Origin: Holdemanella biformis DSM 3989
Lineage (GTDB): Bacteria; Bacillota_I; Bacilli_A; Erysipelotrichales; Erysipelotrichaceae
DNA: 64,000 nucleotides
Direction of reading: 5' to 3'
Assembly (NCBI RefSeq): GCF_000156655.1
Contig: NZ_DS996843.1
Location: 205,941 to 269,940, forward strand
The translations under genes and the position numbers were made by a program. Positions 51,675 through 61,323 of the stretch are shown here, piece after piece (positions within the stretch are counted from its first letter, which is position 1; every line of letters begins with the position of its first letter). The notes under the pieces are model-generated. The model worked only from the letters and a program-made list of their open reading frames with translations. It searched no databases and was not told the origin of the DNA.

Positions 51675-52682
51675 CTATTGTTTTACTCGTCCTGCACCGA
51701 TTAAGTGCTGTTGCCAGTAACTACTACTTAGGTCTGCATATCCTATCGGGTCACCTGCATGGTACATCTGGTTATTTCCTACATAAATGCCGACGTGGGT
51801 TACATACGAACCAGCGTTATAGGTAGAATGGAAAAACACCAAGTCCCCAGCCTTTGCCTGCGAGAGTGGAAGATGTTGGGTTGCGTCATACTGGGCTTGT
51901 GCTGTTCTCGGTAAGGAGATACCAGCTTTTCCATAGCACCATTGCACAAGTCCGCTACAATCAAAGGAAGTGTTCGGGTTACTGCCACCATACACATACT
52001 TCCAGCCTTGATATTTCAACGCTTCATTCATAATCGCTTGTGCCGTCGCATTATCAAAGTGTGTCACGGTCAGATATTGATTGACTAATTCCACATAGAA
52101 CATATTTCCATAGCCATACCGCCAACCCCCGTTCTTTGCAACAGCTATCGGGTTGGTGTAGGTTACTTTCTTTCCACCCGATTTTTCACGGGCAAAATTT
52201 TCCGCAAGGTTAAAGGTGTGCTTTTTTCCTTTTCCTACCACATATCCCACATAACCACCGCCATAGTTATAGGACTGTATCGCTACATTCAAATCGTCGA
52301 TACCTTGATTTTTGCAGGAAGAAAGCAGGGACGCAAAATATTTACACCCCTGCTTGATTGAGCTTTCCGTATCTAAGGAATTAGGCGGTAGTCCCAGACT
52401 TTCCGAACTCTGCATAACATCTTCTGCCGTACCGCCACTTTCTACTTGAATGATAGCCAATAGCACATTGACATACTCGGAGATATCGTATTCTCTGGCG
52501 TATTTTTCCACCATAGGCTGATGTTTCAAGACTTCTGCGGATAAATTCATACCTGTAATGCCAGAAGAAAAATTGCTGTTCTCGTCGTCGCTGTCCGCAC
52601 TAATCAACACACCAAAGAAAAGCACCAGAGAAAAGAGGATAGGAAACAGACTGCCGATAATAGCGATATGTTTCAGTTTCAT
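51675..52682 (-). CDS. Tn916 Orf14-like cell-wall hydrolase (transglycosylase plus NlpC/P60)
   Basis: 335 residues. The N-terminal signal/helix is followed by a lytic-transglycosylase-like domain (LLAIIQVESGG, then YNYGGGYVGYV). A C-terminal NlpC/P60 peptidase follows, with NTSFDCSGLVQWCYGKAGISLPR (catalytic Cys) and GDLVFFHS ... THVGIYVGNNQMYHAG (catalytic His). It opens peptidoglycan for the transfer channel. It overlaps orf15 by four bases. Confidence 0.94.
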   Translation of the reverse strand: MKLKHIAIIGSLFPILFSLVLFFGVLISADSDDENSNFSSGITGMNLSAEVLKHQPMVEKYAREYDISEYVNVLLAIIQVESGGTAEDVMQSSESLGLPPNSLDTESSIKQGCKYFASLLSSCKNQGIDDLNVAIQSYNYGGGYVGYVVGKGKKHTFNLAENFAREKSGGKKVTYTNPIAVAKNGGWRYGYGNMFYVELVNQYLTVTHFDNATAQAIMNEALKYQGWKYVYGGSNPNTSFDCSGLVQWCYGKAGISLPRTAQAQYDATQHLPLSQAKAGDLVFFHSTYNAGSYVTHVGIYVGNNQMYHAGDPIGYADLSSSYWQQHLIGAGRVKQ

Positions 52683-54889
52683 TTTTTCTTCTGTCCTTTC
52701 TTCGTTACAAGGTTACGGGTTTTCTCTGTGGTCTGCTGGTTCTTCTGGACACTCTGGGTCTGCTGAACCTTTGTCCTGCGGTCTTTCATGTAATTCTGGC
52801 GTGTTTCCTGCGATACCACTTTTTCTACATTCTGCCTATGTACTGGCTGTGCAGACTGGGTCGCTTTCCTATCAGAAGCACCAGAAGATAACGGACGCTC
52901 TTTGATAACATTTGTCTTGACTGGCTCACTTGCTTTTGAAGTGGTCGCTGTGGCAGGGCGTTTGACTTCCTGCGTTTTTTCCGTACTCGGCTTTGGAATG
53001 GTTGAAGCTGTGGCTGGTCGCTCATGGGGACGGGTAGCTCCCGTTGTCGCTGATCCGTCAGCCTTTCGCTGTGCCTGCCTTGCTTCTTGTGCCTTTTGAA
53101 GTTCCATACGCTTATCAGCGATATTCTGTCTATGCTGTTCCCGTTTTTCCATACGTCCCGACTGTCTGGACTGCTGTTCCTGCACCATGCCACGCTTGAA
53201 GTCGGACACGCTGGACTTTGCCTTTTCCTTTGCGGAATACACCGCATAAGCGGTCTGGGTCGGCATATCTTTGAGATTTTCTTTCAACGCACCAGCCTTA
53301 TCTTTGAGCTTGTTTTTCGTATCTAAGACAGCACCCACCTTTGAGCCTGCCTTACTTCCCATAGAAGTATTGTTACGCTTTGGCTGTGTGTTGGTACGGT
53401 TTCGCTTATTTTCTGTATTAGAAGATAAAAGAGAACCTGCGACAGACCCCGTTCCAGCTCCAACCATACTTCCATGACTAACAGCTCTAGCCATACGTCG
53501 TTCCATTCGTCTAGCCCTGTGTGCCATGAACAGATACGGTCTGCGGAAAATTCTTCGTCCCATGCTTTGACTGTCGCTGGCATTTAAAGAGAACATACTC
53601 ATTAAATCGCCCAGCTTCATATAGATACCAGCGAAACATACTATCTGTAAGAACGCCACCATAAAGAACGGGTAGTCCGTGGAAATGTTATAAAACATAC
53701 TGGAAATGCTGAACGCCACCGTTACAATGAGCGTTATTCCTGCCCGTGTCATTATGGTATTAAACACCCTCACGATTGCCTGCTTTGCCATGCTTTCATA
53801 ACTCGGTATCATAGAGAGCAGGAAACTAATAGGCAAGAACATAGCGAAGATAATAAAAAGTATCTGGCTAAACAACATCATACCCGTAAGCAAGAATACA
53901 AATATTGTGATACCTAAGTTAAAGAACAAGAGAAAGAACACCATACCTAAACGGTTTACCACCTGCGGTATCGTCAGATTGTTGTTGTCGTTGTCCTCGA
54001 TTTCTGTTTTCACGACTTTCTCTCTGGTCTTTCCGTCCTCGTCCTCTGGGCTTGCTGATACCAGAGCTTCTACACGGTCTGCCCCGATTTCTTCTGCGTT
54101 GCTGTTGCCAAATTGTAAAAGTAGCCACGGCTGTTCCACTTGAATAGAAAATAAGCTGTCCCGTATCAAGTCCACGCTGTCCTTGCCCTCGCTGTCAGAG
54201 TTGGGGAGCATGATTTTTGTTCCCAAATCAAGTGAAGCGGTACTAATATCTGATGAAAATTCATTTATCTTTTTGATGTAGTCGGGAGCGTAGGCAATAA
54301 ACGAAGCGGACAGCACGAACACCACCACAAAGTTGATAACAGCGTGAAGTGCCTTGCTGGTTTCTCTTTTTATCAGTCCCGTATAGGCAACATAAAGTCC
54401 CACCACCAAGATAATGAGAAGCAGGAAACCAACATAGAAGCCAGAGCTGGAAAAACCGTTCTGTGTTACGCCTGCAAGGGTCTGTATGCTCTTTCCGATA
54501 CTGTCTGCCACATCGTTGATGAAGTCCAGCTTATAGGCTTCCTGTACCACATACCCCGTAGCATTGCTTAAATATAAACTGATAGTCCAGACAAAGTTGG
54601 TAATACAGTAAAGCCCGTACTGTACCGATTTTCCAATACCGTCCAGCCAGTTCCACGGAAGCCACGACCAGCTATTATCCACATAAAAATCAAGCTGGTA
54701 GTTGGAAAGGGGATATTTTGAGTAAAGATTTTCTGCGTTTATGGTATCGTCCACAAGCCCCGTCGCATGAGCCACCGTCCCCAAAAGTGAAAACAGGATA
54801 AGGGAAAGTGCCACCACGAACAGAGCCATTTTGAGAAAGTGGAACATCTTCTTTTTTGTGAACGCACCTTTTATCCTTTCTTTCATCAC
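52679..54889 (-). CDS. Tn916 Orf15-like membrane protein (VirB6-type)
   Basis: 736 residues. A cleaved N-terminus (FVVALSLILFSLLGTVAHA) and about eight membrane helices between residues 60 and 410 form the transfer pore. The C-terminal third is a basic, Gln/Arg/Thr-rich, low-complexity cytoplasmic tail, which varies between elements. It overlaps orf16 by four bases, so it is coupled. Confidence 0.92.
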   Translation of the reverse strand: MMKERIKGAFTKKKMFHFLKMALFVVALSLILFSLLGTVAHATGLVDDTINAENLYSKYPLSNYQLDFYVDNSWSWLPWNWLDGIGKSVQYGLYCITNFVWTISLYLSNATGYVVQEAYKLDFINDVADSIGKSIQTLAGVTQNGFSSSGFYVGFLLLIILVVGLYVAYTGLIKRETSKALHAVINFVVVFVLSASFIAYAPDYIKKINEFSSDISTASLDLGTKIMLPNSDSEGKDSVDLIRDSLFSIQVEQPWLLLQFGNSNAEEIGADRVEALVSASPEDEDGKTREKVVKTEIEDNDNNNLTIPQVVNRLGMVFFLLFFNLGITIFVFLLTGMMLFSQILFIIFAMFLPISFLLSMIPSYESMAKQAIVRVFNTIMTRAGITLIVTVAFSISSMFYNISTDYPFFMVAFLQIVCFAGIYMKLGDLMSMFSLNASDSQSMGRRIFRRPYLFMAHRARRMERRMARAVSHGSMVGAGTGSVAGSLLSSNTENKRNRTNTQPKRNNTSMGSKAGSKVGAVLDTKNKLKDKAGALKENLKDMPTQTAYAVYSAKEKAKSSVSDFKRGMVQEQQSRQSGRMEKREQHRQNIADKRMELQKAQEARQAQRKADGSATTGATRPHERPATASTIPKPSTEKTQEVKRPATATTSKASEPVKTNVIKERPLSSGASDRKATQSAQPVHRQNVEKVVSQETRQNYMKDRRTKVQQTQSVQKNQQTTEKTRNLVTKKGQKKK

Positions 54890-57336
54890 TCCACCTCATT
54901 TCTCTGTACGGGTGGTCTGGTATCAAAGGCGTGTAGCAGTTCTTCAAAGACTGGGTGTATCTGCACCACACCGACACGCCCGTATAAGTCCTGCAATAAG
55001 CATTGTCCGTTCTCCAAATCACGCAAGCGTTTCTGGTTGTTCTCGTCGTCCTTGTCAATGCCGAAAAATTCTAAGGTCTGCTTTATCTCGTTGATGTCAG
55101 TAGAACGAAAGGCAAACTTCAAACCGATGTTGTTTTTCAGACTTTCCTTTGACACGTCCCCAGAAGATTGTGTAACGAAATAAACGCCTGCCTGCATAGC
55201 TCGTCCAGCACGAACCAGCTTGTTAGAGAGTGTTTCTCCTTGTGCCACATTTAAGAACGCCCACGCTTCGTCCAAATCGACAATCTTAAAAATGCTTCTG
55301 TCCGAATGGATAAAATCAAGGGCAAAGGTACTAATCACAATCAGCATAGACACCGACAATAATTCAATGGTCGTGTATTCCTCAAAGGCTGTGTCCTTAT
55401 CTGGCAGTACAAGGTCTGCTACTTGAATGATGTTGAGCTGGTTATCCAGACTGATTGCATTTTCTACCGTCCCGTCTGAAAACAGCAGGTGTGCAAAATC
55501 ATAGTCCGTGAAGCTGTCGATATGGTCTGCGATATTGCGTGAGATTGCGGTATCTTCCTTTCTCAATTCCTCAATAACGTGCAACAGCCCTCTATTTTCA
55601 CTCTGGGTAACGGAGCGTACCGCCTTACGAAGTACGGGGAATTTTTCGCCGTCCCTAGAGGAAATACCCGTAAGGAATGTCAAAATGTCGATTGCCAGAC
55701 TTTCAGCGTCTTTTACATTCTTCATAATCACAAACGGGTCAAGAAGTCCTGGATTTCCTTTATCGCTGGTTAAGTTTACGATATTGATTTCATGGGCTAT
55801 CTCTGGGAGCGTTTCTTTCCAGTTGCCACGCTCTGATTTTGGGTCTAAGATAACCGCTTGTCCCCCAAAGAGAACCGAATAATACACAAGAAGATTATTG
55901 CAGAACGACTTCCCACCGCCAAGCGAACCGACAAAAGCAGACGCAAGGGCATTTGTAACTGTGCCTTTTACGCCCTGCGAAGCTAAAGACGGTTGCAGGT
56001 ACACATTTCTTCCCGTATCAACGGAATAGCCCATATAGATACCCGTGTTTTCTCCTAACTGCTGTGTCGCACCGAAGCCCAGCCCAGCTAGAAAATCTGA
56101 TTTTACATACTGCACATAATCATTGATATATCGCTTGCTGGCAGGAAGAAATTCAGAATGAAGCCCCAGCATATCCCCAACAGGACGCACCAGCTTGACA
56201 TTGAGGTCGTCGTAAAAGTCCTTGACTTCATCACAACGGCGTTTCAGCTCGTCAAGATCGGGTGCAGACACCCGTATCACGTAGCTTAACTTATACATAC
56301 TTTCTTTGCTCTGGTCTAAGTCTGTTTCCAGCTCGTCCACGCTGTCTAATGCGTCCACCACATTTGAGCTGGTTTCACTTCCTGCTTGATAAGCGTGATT
56401 GTCAAGGTCTTTCAATTCCTTTTTCTTATTGCGGACGGTTGTTAATGCTTTGCGGTTCTCCACGATTTCTACATTCATAGAAGTATCAACGGGGAATGTG
56501 AATTGCTGTTGCTGGAAATAGAAGATTTCAGACGACGGAAAATCAAGCTCGCCGACAATCGCATTGACGGTAAAATAGGACACATAGCTTTCCTTGTCCT
56601 CATGCTCCAAGCGTAAATACCGCTGGCTTTCTTCAATTACACACCTTGTCGGACGGATAAGGTCATAGTATTTTATCAGCGTTTCTTTTTTATAATTCTT
56701 CTTTGGTAGCTGGTACTCATAATCTTCATAGGCGATACCGTCCCTGCCGTAAAGATGTTCCATGAGATACCCAAAATCGTTGATTTCCAAGCGTCGCACC
56801 TTGAAACGCCTTGATATTTTGTTTTCTAACAGTTTTTCCATTTTCATGTAACGGTTGATTTCATCATTCGGCATGGAAACAAAGTCATTCATCAGCGTGT
56901 GGTTCACTTCATGGAGAAATTCCGTGAACGTCAGCCACGCCGATTTTTTGATGTTCTTCAGATTGAGTTGTTCTTCCGTAACCATGAGCTTAAAGCCAAG
57001 AAAAAAGCGGTAGTCCACTTGATTGTCCCCAATCATAGATACTAACGCTTCGGTCTGTTCGTCTATCTTCTGATAGGCAACTTCCTTTAATTTTCCCGTT
57101 ACCAGTTTCTTTGACTGTTCCTGCTGACTTCGGATTGAGCTTTCTGTGGCAATCTGCAACGCATGAATTTTACCCTCACGGGACTGTGCGATAAGCTGTC
57201 GGAAACTGTCATGCACGATAAATTTCTGCTCTGCGGATAAGAAAGAATAGTTGTACGGTATCAGCTCATAGTAAGCGAACACCTCATTGTCCTTGTTCCA
57301 GACAAGGTTATTGTCAATATATTTTATCGGGAACAT
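54886..57336 (-). CDS. Tn916 Orf16-like VirB4-type transfer ATPase
   Basis: 816 residues. Walker A is GSLGGGKSFCNN and Walker B is IFKIVDLDEAWAFLN; the N-terminal VirB4 domain precedes them. It powers substrate movement through the mating channel. The C-terminus includes LVRAGRAMQAGVYFVTQSSGDVSKESLKNNIGLKFAFR. It overlaps the TcpE-like gene by 23 bases. Confidence 0.95.
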   Translation of the reverse strand: MFPIKYIDNNLVWNKDNEVFAYYELIPYNYSFLSAEQKFIVHDSFRQLIAQSREGKIHALQIATESSIRSQQEQSKKLVTGKLKEVAYQKIDEQTEALVSMIGDNQVDYRFFLGFKLMVTEEQLNLKNIKKSAWLTFTEFLHEVNHTLMNDFVSMPNDEINRYMKMEKLLENKISRRFKVRRLEINDFGYLMEHLYGRDGIAYEDYEYQLPKKNYKKETLIKYYDLIRPTRCVIEESQRYLRLEHEDKESYVSYFTVNAIVGELDFPSSEIFYFQQQQFTFPVDTSMNVEIVENRKALTTVRNKKKELKDLDNHAYQAGSETSSNVVDALDSVDELETDLDQSKESMYKLSYVIRVSAPDLDELKRRCDEVKDFYDDLNVKLVRPVGDMLGLHSEFLPASKRYINDYVQYVKSDFLAGLGFGATQQLGENTGIYMGYSVDTGRNVYLQPSLASQGVKGTVTNALASAFVGSLGGGKSFCNNLLVYYSVLFGGQAVILDPKSERGNWKETLPEIAHEINIVNLTSDKGNPGLLDPFVIMKNVKDAESLAIDILTFLTGISSRDGEKFPVLRKAVRSVTQSENRGLLHVIEELRKEDTAISRNIADHIDSFTDYDFAHLLFSDGTVENAISLDNQLNIIQVADLVLPDKDTAFEEYTTIELLSVSMLIVISTFALDFIHSDRSIFKIVDLDEAWAFLNVAQGETLSNKLVRAGRAMQAGVYFVTQSSGDVSKESLKNNIGLKFAFRSTDINEIKQTLEFFGIDKDDENNQKRLRDLENGQCLLQDLYGRVGVVQIHPVFEELLHAFDTRPPVQRNEVE

Positions 57337-57712
57337 CGTTCACACTCCTTACTGCCGTGATTGTTTCATTCAAGGTCTGCTTATGCAGTTTTACGGCTTT
57401 TCCTGCATAAGTGATTTTAGGTCGCAGGGCATAGGTTATCTGTGATTTCAAAAAGCTGTACGGCTTCTTTCCGTCAAAAGTTTTCTGCGACATAAACCAA
57501 GTGAGAGCAACGGGAATACCAAAATATTTGAGAAATGCTCCCTCAATCATGGAAAGTGGGGGAATATCCCCAAACAGAATGATGATAAATTCTGTAATCA
57601 CAAACCATGTAATCTGTGTAAAGGTAACGGGAAAGGGTAAGTTAAAGTCATTGATTGCATACAAGACTTTTTCTACGTTCCAGATACCCGTATAAGATTT
57701 AATCTTTTTCAA
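57314..57712 (-). CDS. Tn916 Orf17-like TcpE-family protein
   Basis: 132 residues with two membrane helices (ITWFVITEFIIILFG and IPVALTWFM) and the conserved YSFLKSQITYALRPK region. It is part of the transfer complex between VirB4- and VirB6-type proteins. A terminator-like hairpin lies between it and the ardA genes upstream. Confidence 0.92.
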   Translation of the reverse strand: MKKIKSYTGIWNVEKVLYAINDFNLPFPVTFTQITWFVITEFIIILFGDIPPLSMIEGAFLKYFGIPVALTWFMSQKTFDGKKPYSFLKSQITYALRPKITYAGKAVKLHKQTLNETITAVRSVNDVPDKIY

Positions 57713-57737
57713 GTTCTTTCAGCTCCTTTCAAAATAG

Positions 57738-57767
57738 AAAAGGACAGCCATTTTCAGACTGTCCCTT
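57738..57767 (-). terminator. Hairpin between ardA and the TcpE-like gene
   Basis: GGACAG and CTGTCC form the stem with a weaker inner part, followed by TTTTCTATTTTG on the minus strand. Confidence 0.55.
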
Positions 57768-57820
57768 AAAAGAGAAATACGCTGTCAGTAGCAACAATGC
57801 TTGTCGCTGATCTTCCAGCG

Positions 57821-58324
57821 TTAATATGGTATCTCGCACATACCTCGGCTTGTTTCAATGAAGCAACCGCCCATATCCAAATCTCGCCCGTAGGCTTCAT
57901 AGTCAATGTAGTTCTGTAAGCTGGGTGGAATATCGCCAAGTGCCTGCAATTCGTCTATGTAGTAGTAGGCAACATCTGTCATGCTTTCACAGTCGGGATA
58001 ATAATAAATATCGTCCTTATGTTCCACGACTTCTTCCAGCGTCCCGTAGTGGCTGATAAATTCGTCCAGACATTCTACGATATAGTCGGGAAGTTCCTCT
58101 ATCATTTCATACATCTCATTGAGTTCTTCAATGGAAACATACTCGCCAATCGCAATAGGGAAGTTGTCGGTATCATGGATAGCGTATTCCTCATACTGTT
58201 CATTTAAGCCGATTTTTTCTTTTACATCTTCCTCATCAATGGGAAACGTGAACCAAGCCCCGACTAAATAGCCCTCATTGTATTTGCCGAGATTAGCAAT
58301 GTAAACCGCCATATCATCAATCAT
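57821..58324 (-). CDS. ardA: ArdA antirestriction protein, copy 1 (Tn916 Orf18-like)
   Basis: 167 acidic residues from MIDDMAVYIANLGKYNEG, behind GAGGTG. It mimics DNA to block type I restriction enzymes when the element enters a new host. Characteristic segments are VGAWFTFPIDEEDVKEKIGL and DYEAYGRDLDMGG. A GTG nine bases upstream is less suited. The next gene upstream is a second, diverged copy. Confidence 0.94.
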   Translation of the reverse strand: MIDDMAVYIANLGKYNEGYLVGAWFTFPIDEEDVKEKIGLNEQYEEYAIHDTDNFPIAIGEYVSIEELNEMYEMIEELPDYIVECLDEFISHYGTLEEVVEHKDDIYYYPDCESMTDVAYYYIDELQALGDIPPSLQNYIDYEAYGRDLDMGGCFIETSRGMCEIPY

Positions 58325-58341
58325 AAGCACCACCTCATTTC

Positions 58342-58845
58342 TTACTCTGGCAGTTCAAAGATACCGTGTTCTGTTACTAAAAATTTCCCTTGTTCCTGCA
58401 AGTGAGAAGCGTAGGCTTCAAAATCGAAATAGTATTCTTGACAGTCCTCGGATAAATGTTTAAACGTCGGGTCATTCATCAGCTTTTGCCTTGCAACATC
58501 TATCATGCTTTTGCAGTCGGGATAAACCGTAATCACGTTTCTGCAAATATAAAGTGCTTCTAAATTCTCAAACACCGTAAGTAGTGATACATATTCTTCC
58601 TGCATATCACTTGAAAGCTGGCGGTACATAAAATCTAATTCGTTGAGCTGGTACACGCTGGTATGTTCGTGGACTTCATCAGCATAAGGCAACACCTTTT
58701 CGATAATACGGTAATCCCCACTTTCTGCACCGATACCTAACTTTTCTTCAAACTCGGCAACATCTATCGGCAGGTCAAACCAGTATGATATTGTTTCTTC
58801 GCCAGTTGTTCCTTTCGTTTCCACCAGCACCCTTGTTTCCTGCAT
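58342..58845 (-). CDS. ArdA-like antirestriction protein, copy 2
   Basis: 167 acidic residues, with YWFDLPIDVAEFEEKLGIGAESGDYRIIE and DFEAYASHLQEQGKF matching the ArdA fold. It is clearly diverged from copy 1, so it may target a different restriction enzyme. The end of the small gene upstream overlaps its start by 82 bases in another frame. Confidence 0.88.
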   Translation of the reverse strand: MQETRVLVETKGTTGEETISYWFDLPIDVAEFEEKLGIGAESGDYRIIEKVLPYADEVHEHTSVYQLNELDFMYRQLSSDMQEEYVSLLTVFENLEALYICRNVITVYPDCKSMIDVARQKLMNDPTFKHLSEDCQEYYFDFEAYASHLQEQGKFLVTEHGIFELPE

Positions 58846-59060
58846 TGTTCCTCACGTCCTTTCTGTTGTTTCATCACATCTTTTAAGGTCTGGTACGACA
58901 TACCAAACACATATTTTGAAAAATCTTCTAACTGTCTTTCTTCATAGTCGGCAGGGTTCAGCCGTTTCATTTCCTGCCACACCTTACGCTTGTAAGAGGG
59001 CAGGTCGGAAATGTATTCACAGCTGACGTTTGCCTGCATATCCTTAAAAATATCGCTCAT
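58764..59060 (-). CDS. Conserved small ICE protein, 98 aa
   Basis: Started at MSDIFKDMQANVSCEY behind GGAGTGATGAA; the frame extends to 59147 without a start signal. The core YKRKVWQEMKRLNPADYEERQLEDFSKYVFGMSYQTLKDVMKQQKGR is typical of small proteins encoded beside ardA in Tn916-type elements. The last 27 codons overlap the second ardA in another frame. The function is unknown. Confidence 0.65.
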   Translation of the reverse strand: MSDIFKDMQANVSCEYISDLPSYKRKVWQEMKRLNPADYEERQLEDFSKYVFGMSYQTLKDVMKQQKGREEQCRKQGCWWKRKEQLAKKQYHTGLTCR

Positions 59061-59089
59061 TTCATCACTCCAATCTGAAATTTTGGTAA

Positions 59090-59122
59090 GAAAAAAGCAG
59101 TCAATCCTAAGATTAACTGCTT
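59090..59122 (-). terminator. Terminator, copy A of a duplicated element
   Basis: AAGCAGTTA and TGACTGCTT form a stem followed by TTTTT on the minus strand. A near-identical hairpin, including flanking GGTAMGAAAAAAGC, is at 63144-63176. Each follows a small orphan gene. Confidence 0.75.
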
Positions 59123-59153
59123 TAAAAGTTATTAAACTGTATTGCATAGAAAA

Positions 59154-59447
59154 TTATTTTTTTGACGTTCCCCAGTCAACCAGCATAAACAAAGCGATAC
59201 CCATACCTGCAATCAAAAAGAAAATACTTATACTTTTCTTTTTTACTAATCCAACAATACCTATGATTATTAGAAGGATAGAAACTATTAACGACATATA
59301 GAAACAGAATTTCGCCCATTTTCCACCTTTATTACTAAAATATTCTTGTCTTTTGTCGCTAACTCTACATTCTAAGAAATATTCTACTAATCCACTACTT
59401 AAATATTTTACAATATCTTTAATAAGTTCCACAATATCACTTCCCAT
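59154..59447 (-). CDS. Small membrane protein, orphan insert in the ICE
   Basis: 97 residues with two membrane helices (SLIVSILLIIIGIVGLV and SIFFLIAGMGIALFMLV). The first ATG lacks a ribosome binding site; a GTG at 59432 behind GGGAAG is a good alternative start. AT-rich base use differs from the conjugation genes around it. It ends in the duplicated terminator, so it looks like a later insertion. The function is unknown. Confidence 0.6.
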   Translation of the reverse strand: MGSDIVELIKDIVKYLSSGLVEYFLECRVSDKRQEYFSNKGGKWAKFCFYMSLIVSILLIIIGIVGLVKKKSISIFFLIAGMGIALFMLVDWGTSKK

Positions 59448-59511
59448 ATAAAATTATAATATCTGCTATTTGTGGGGTATTATAGCACTTCTATGTATGC
59501 TTTACAACAAT

Positions 59512-59733
59512 TTATGCACCGATAATCTTATTGAACAGCTCTAACAGTACATCTTTCACACCGCCAGCATTGAATACCAAGCCGACAGCAATCAAGGCAA
59601 CTACCAAGAAGCCGATAAGTTTGGAAAACTCACGCTTGAAACCTAAGTAGATACCGATAACCACAATCGCCATAAGCACTAAGCTCTGTGCGTTTGATAA
59701 AAACCATTGATATAAATTTTGTCCGAAATTCAT
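59512..59733 (-). CDS. Tn916 Orf19-like protein
   Basis: 73 residues, two membrane helices (SLVLMAIVVIGIYLG and LIGFLVVALIAVGLVF), the length and position of Orf19. It is a small transfer-complex membrane protein of unknown exact role. It starts right after the stop of the DUF3789 gene (TAAATG). Confidence 0.88.
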   Translation of the reverse strand: MNFGQNLYQWFLSNAQSLVLMAIVVIGIYLGFKREFSKLIGFLVVALIAVGLVFNAGGVKDVLLELFNKIIGA

Positions 59734-59868
59734 TTAATTGTCCTCGCTTTCTTCTAATTGTTTCATTTTATAGTCAGCTTCTTTGCCAACATTCAAAATA
59801 CACATCAAGACTACGCCAATACCCATTCCCATAGATACCAGCAGGAAATCTTTCAATAATACCCACAT
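59734..59868 (-). CDS. DUF3789-type small membrane protein, 44 aa
   Basis: MWVLLKDFLLVSMGMGIG begins a single membrane helix followed by NVGKEADYKMKQLEESEDN. GGAGTGATG precedes the start. It lies between orf20 and orf19 in the element and matches the DUF3789 family seen at this place in Tn916 relatives. Too short for many gene finders. Confidence 0.75.
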   Translation of the reverse strand: MWVLLKDFLLVSMGMGIGVVLMCILNVGKEADYKMKQLEESEDN

Positions 59869-59880
59869 TTTTCATCACTC

Positions 59881-61077
59881 CTAACTTTCTACTAAATCTT
59901 TTGCAGGGGTCGTCTGCTGTTTGATTATCATTTCATGCTTTTCTGTGAGCTTTGCCTGCTGTTCGATTGTATCCATGTAGTCTGTACCGTTTCCTTTATC
60001 AATCTTTTTCAGCATTTTCAAGGTCGGTGCTACCTGCCTTTGTACCCAACGCAATGTGCGGTCTAAGGTGTAAGGCTCTGGCTTTGTCGTCAGCTTCAAA
60101 CTCTGTCTGTTATCGCCGATAAACCAAGCCCAGCGGTCATTGAGTTTCCAGTCATTTTTTCGCTTGTCTGGTTCTTCATCAACAAACCGCACATACTGAT
60201 TGATAATAGAAAAGGCGGTCTGCTCTGCGTCATAATAGGTCAGCAAATCTCGTACTGCATAATAGGCACGTTCATTGCGAAGCCGTATCTCGAAACGGTT
60301 GATAATGTCGGCTTCTTCCAGAGGTGTCCCCAGCTTGACGTACTGCTCATAATCCTTTTCATAGATACAGAAATATACATCAGATTTCAGCGAACCAAGA
60401 TAAAGGGTACGCCCCATATATTCTCTGTCGTCCTCTCTGTGCTTGATAAGCTCGCCCGACTGGTAGAACTTATAACTTCTGGACTTCCCGATATATTCCC
60501 GTTTCCTGCATTTTTCCGCAAGCTCTGGAATATCCAAAATGCCCGTATGGTCGTTGATAGCAAGGTCGATACGCTTCATCACGCCACCGTCTATGAGTGC
60601 GTCCATGAGGAAGTCATACCAGCTTCTTTGCTGTGCCAGCAGGTAACTTTCAAACTGTCGGCAACCCCGACCCTTTAACTCTAAAAGGACACCTTTTTCT
60701 TCGTCAGACGACGTATAGATAAAGATGTCCCCTAAAGAGTAATGCTCCGTATAACTGTAATGTCCGTAATCTTCATGGAGCATATAATTGATATTCAGTT
60801 TTAATATATCTTTGATGATGTGCTGTATATCCAGCGTGGAAAAACGAATTTTCACATAATCAAACAGCATGGTAAGCGGTGCTTCTGGATTGAACCTTGC
60901 CAGTTCCTCATGCAGAATATTAAGAAGTTCCTTTGACGGCTTCATTTTTCCGCTTTCTATCTTGTTGAGGTATTCTCTTGTAATGCCAGAAGCTAACGCC
61001 AACCTGCCTTGTGAGATACCGTAAGCAATCCGTTTCTCCCGTAATTCTTTTATCCATTGTTCTTCATTCAGAACCAT
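59881..61077 (-). CDS. mobT: Relaxase / Rep_trans protein (Tn916 Orf20, MobT)
   Basis: 398 residues. The N-terminus is an XRE-type helix-turn-helix (LREKRIAYGISQGRLALASGITREYLNKIESGKMKPS). The rest is a Rep_trans rolling-circle domain with the segment RIDLAINDHTGILDI and NRFEIRLRNERAYYAV. It nicks oriT and starts transfer and replication of the circular form. The oriT-like region lies directly upstream. Confidence 0.94.
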   Translation of the reverse strand: MVLNEEQWIKELREKRIAYGISQGRLALASGITREYLNKIESGKMKPSKELLNILHEELARFNPEAPLTMLFDYVKIRFSTLDIQHIIKDILKLNINYMLHEDYGHYSYTEHYSLGDIFIYTSSDEEKGVLLELKGRGCRQFESYLLAQQRSWYDFLMDALIDGGVMKRIDLAINDHTGILDIPELAEKCRKREYIGKSRSYKFYQSGELIKHREDDREYMGRTLYLGSLKSDVYFCIYEKDYEQYVKLGTPLEEADIINRFEIRLRNERAYYAVRDLLTYYDAEQTAFSIINQYVRFVDEEPDKRKNDWKLNDRWAWFIGDNRQSLKLTTKPEPYTLDRTLRWVQRQVAPTLKMLKKIDKGNGTDYMDTIEQQAKLTEKHEMIIKQQTTPAKDLVES

Positions 61078-61197
61078 ACCCCCAATCTGTAACGTGTGAA
61101 GTTTTTTAAGGCGACTTCACAGCCGATTTTTGCTAGGAAACCATGTCAGAAGCCTTATGTTTCCTATGTTTTTTGTCTATTGTCTATTTGCAAACGT

Positions 61198-61255
61198 ACC
61201 CCTCTGTTAGATACCGAGGGGTTTTACCTGCTGGCGTGGCTTACGCCACACCAGC
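61198..61255. other. oriT-like region (inverted repeats beside mobT)
   Basis: ACCCCTC and GAGGGGT form a seven-base inverted repeat at 61198-61222, resembling the Tn916 oriT dyad. GCTGGCGTGGC and GCCACACCAGC form a second strong stem at 61230-61255. The spot, between orf20- and orf21-type genes, is where Tn916 oriT lies. No nic site can be fixed from sequence alone. Confidence 0.7.
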
Positions 61256-61323
61256 AACGGCTAGTCCGTGCCGTCGCCTTTCGCTTCGCACGTCGCCGTC
61301 CCGTCCTGCCTTGTGTTATGAAC

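Noticed and set aside
61198-61222. Intrinsic terminator on the plus strand
   Set aside because: It has a short T-run, but its place beside mobT and likeness to the Tn916 dyad make oriT the better reading, and no plus-strand gene precedes it.
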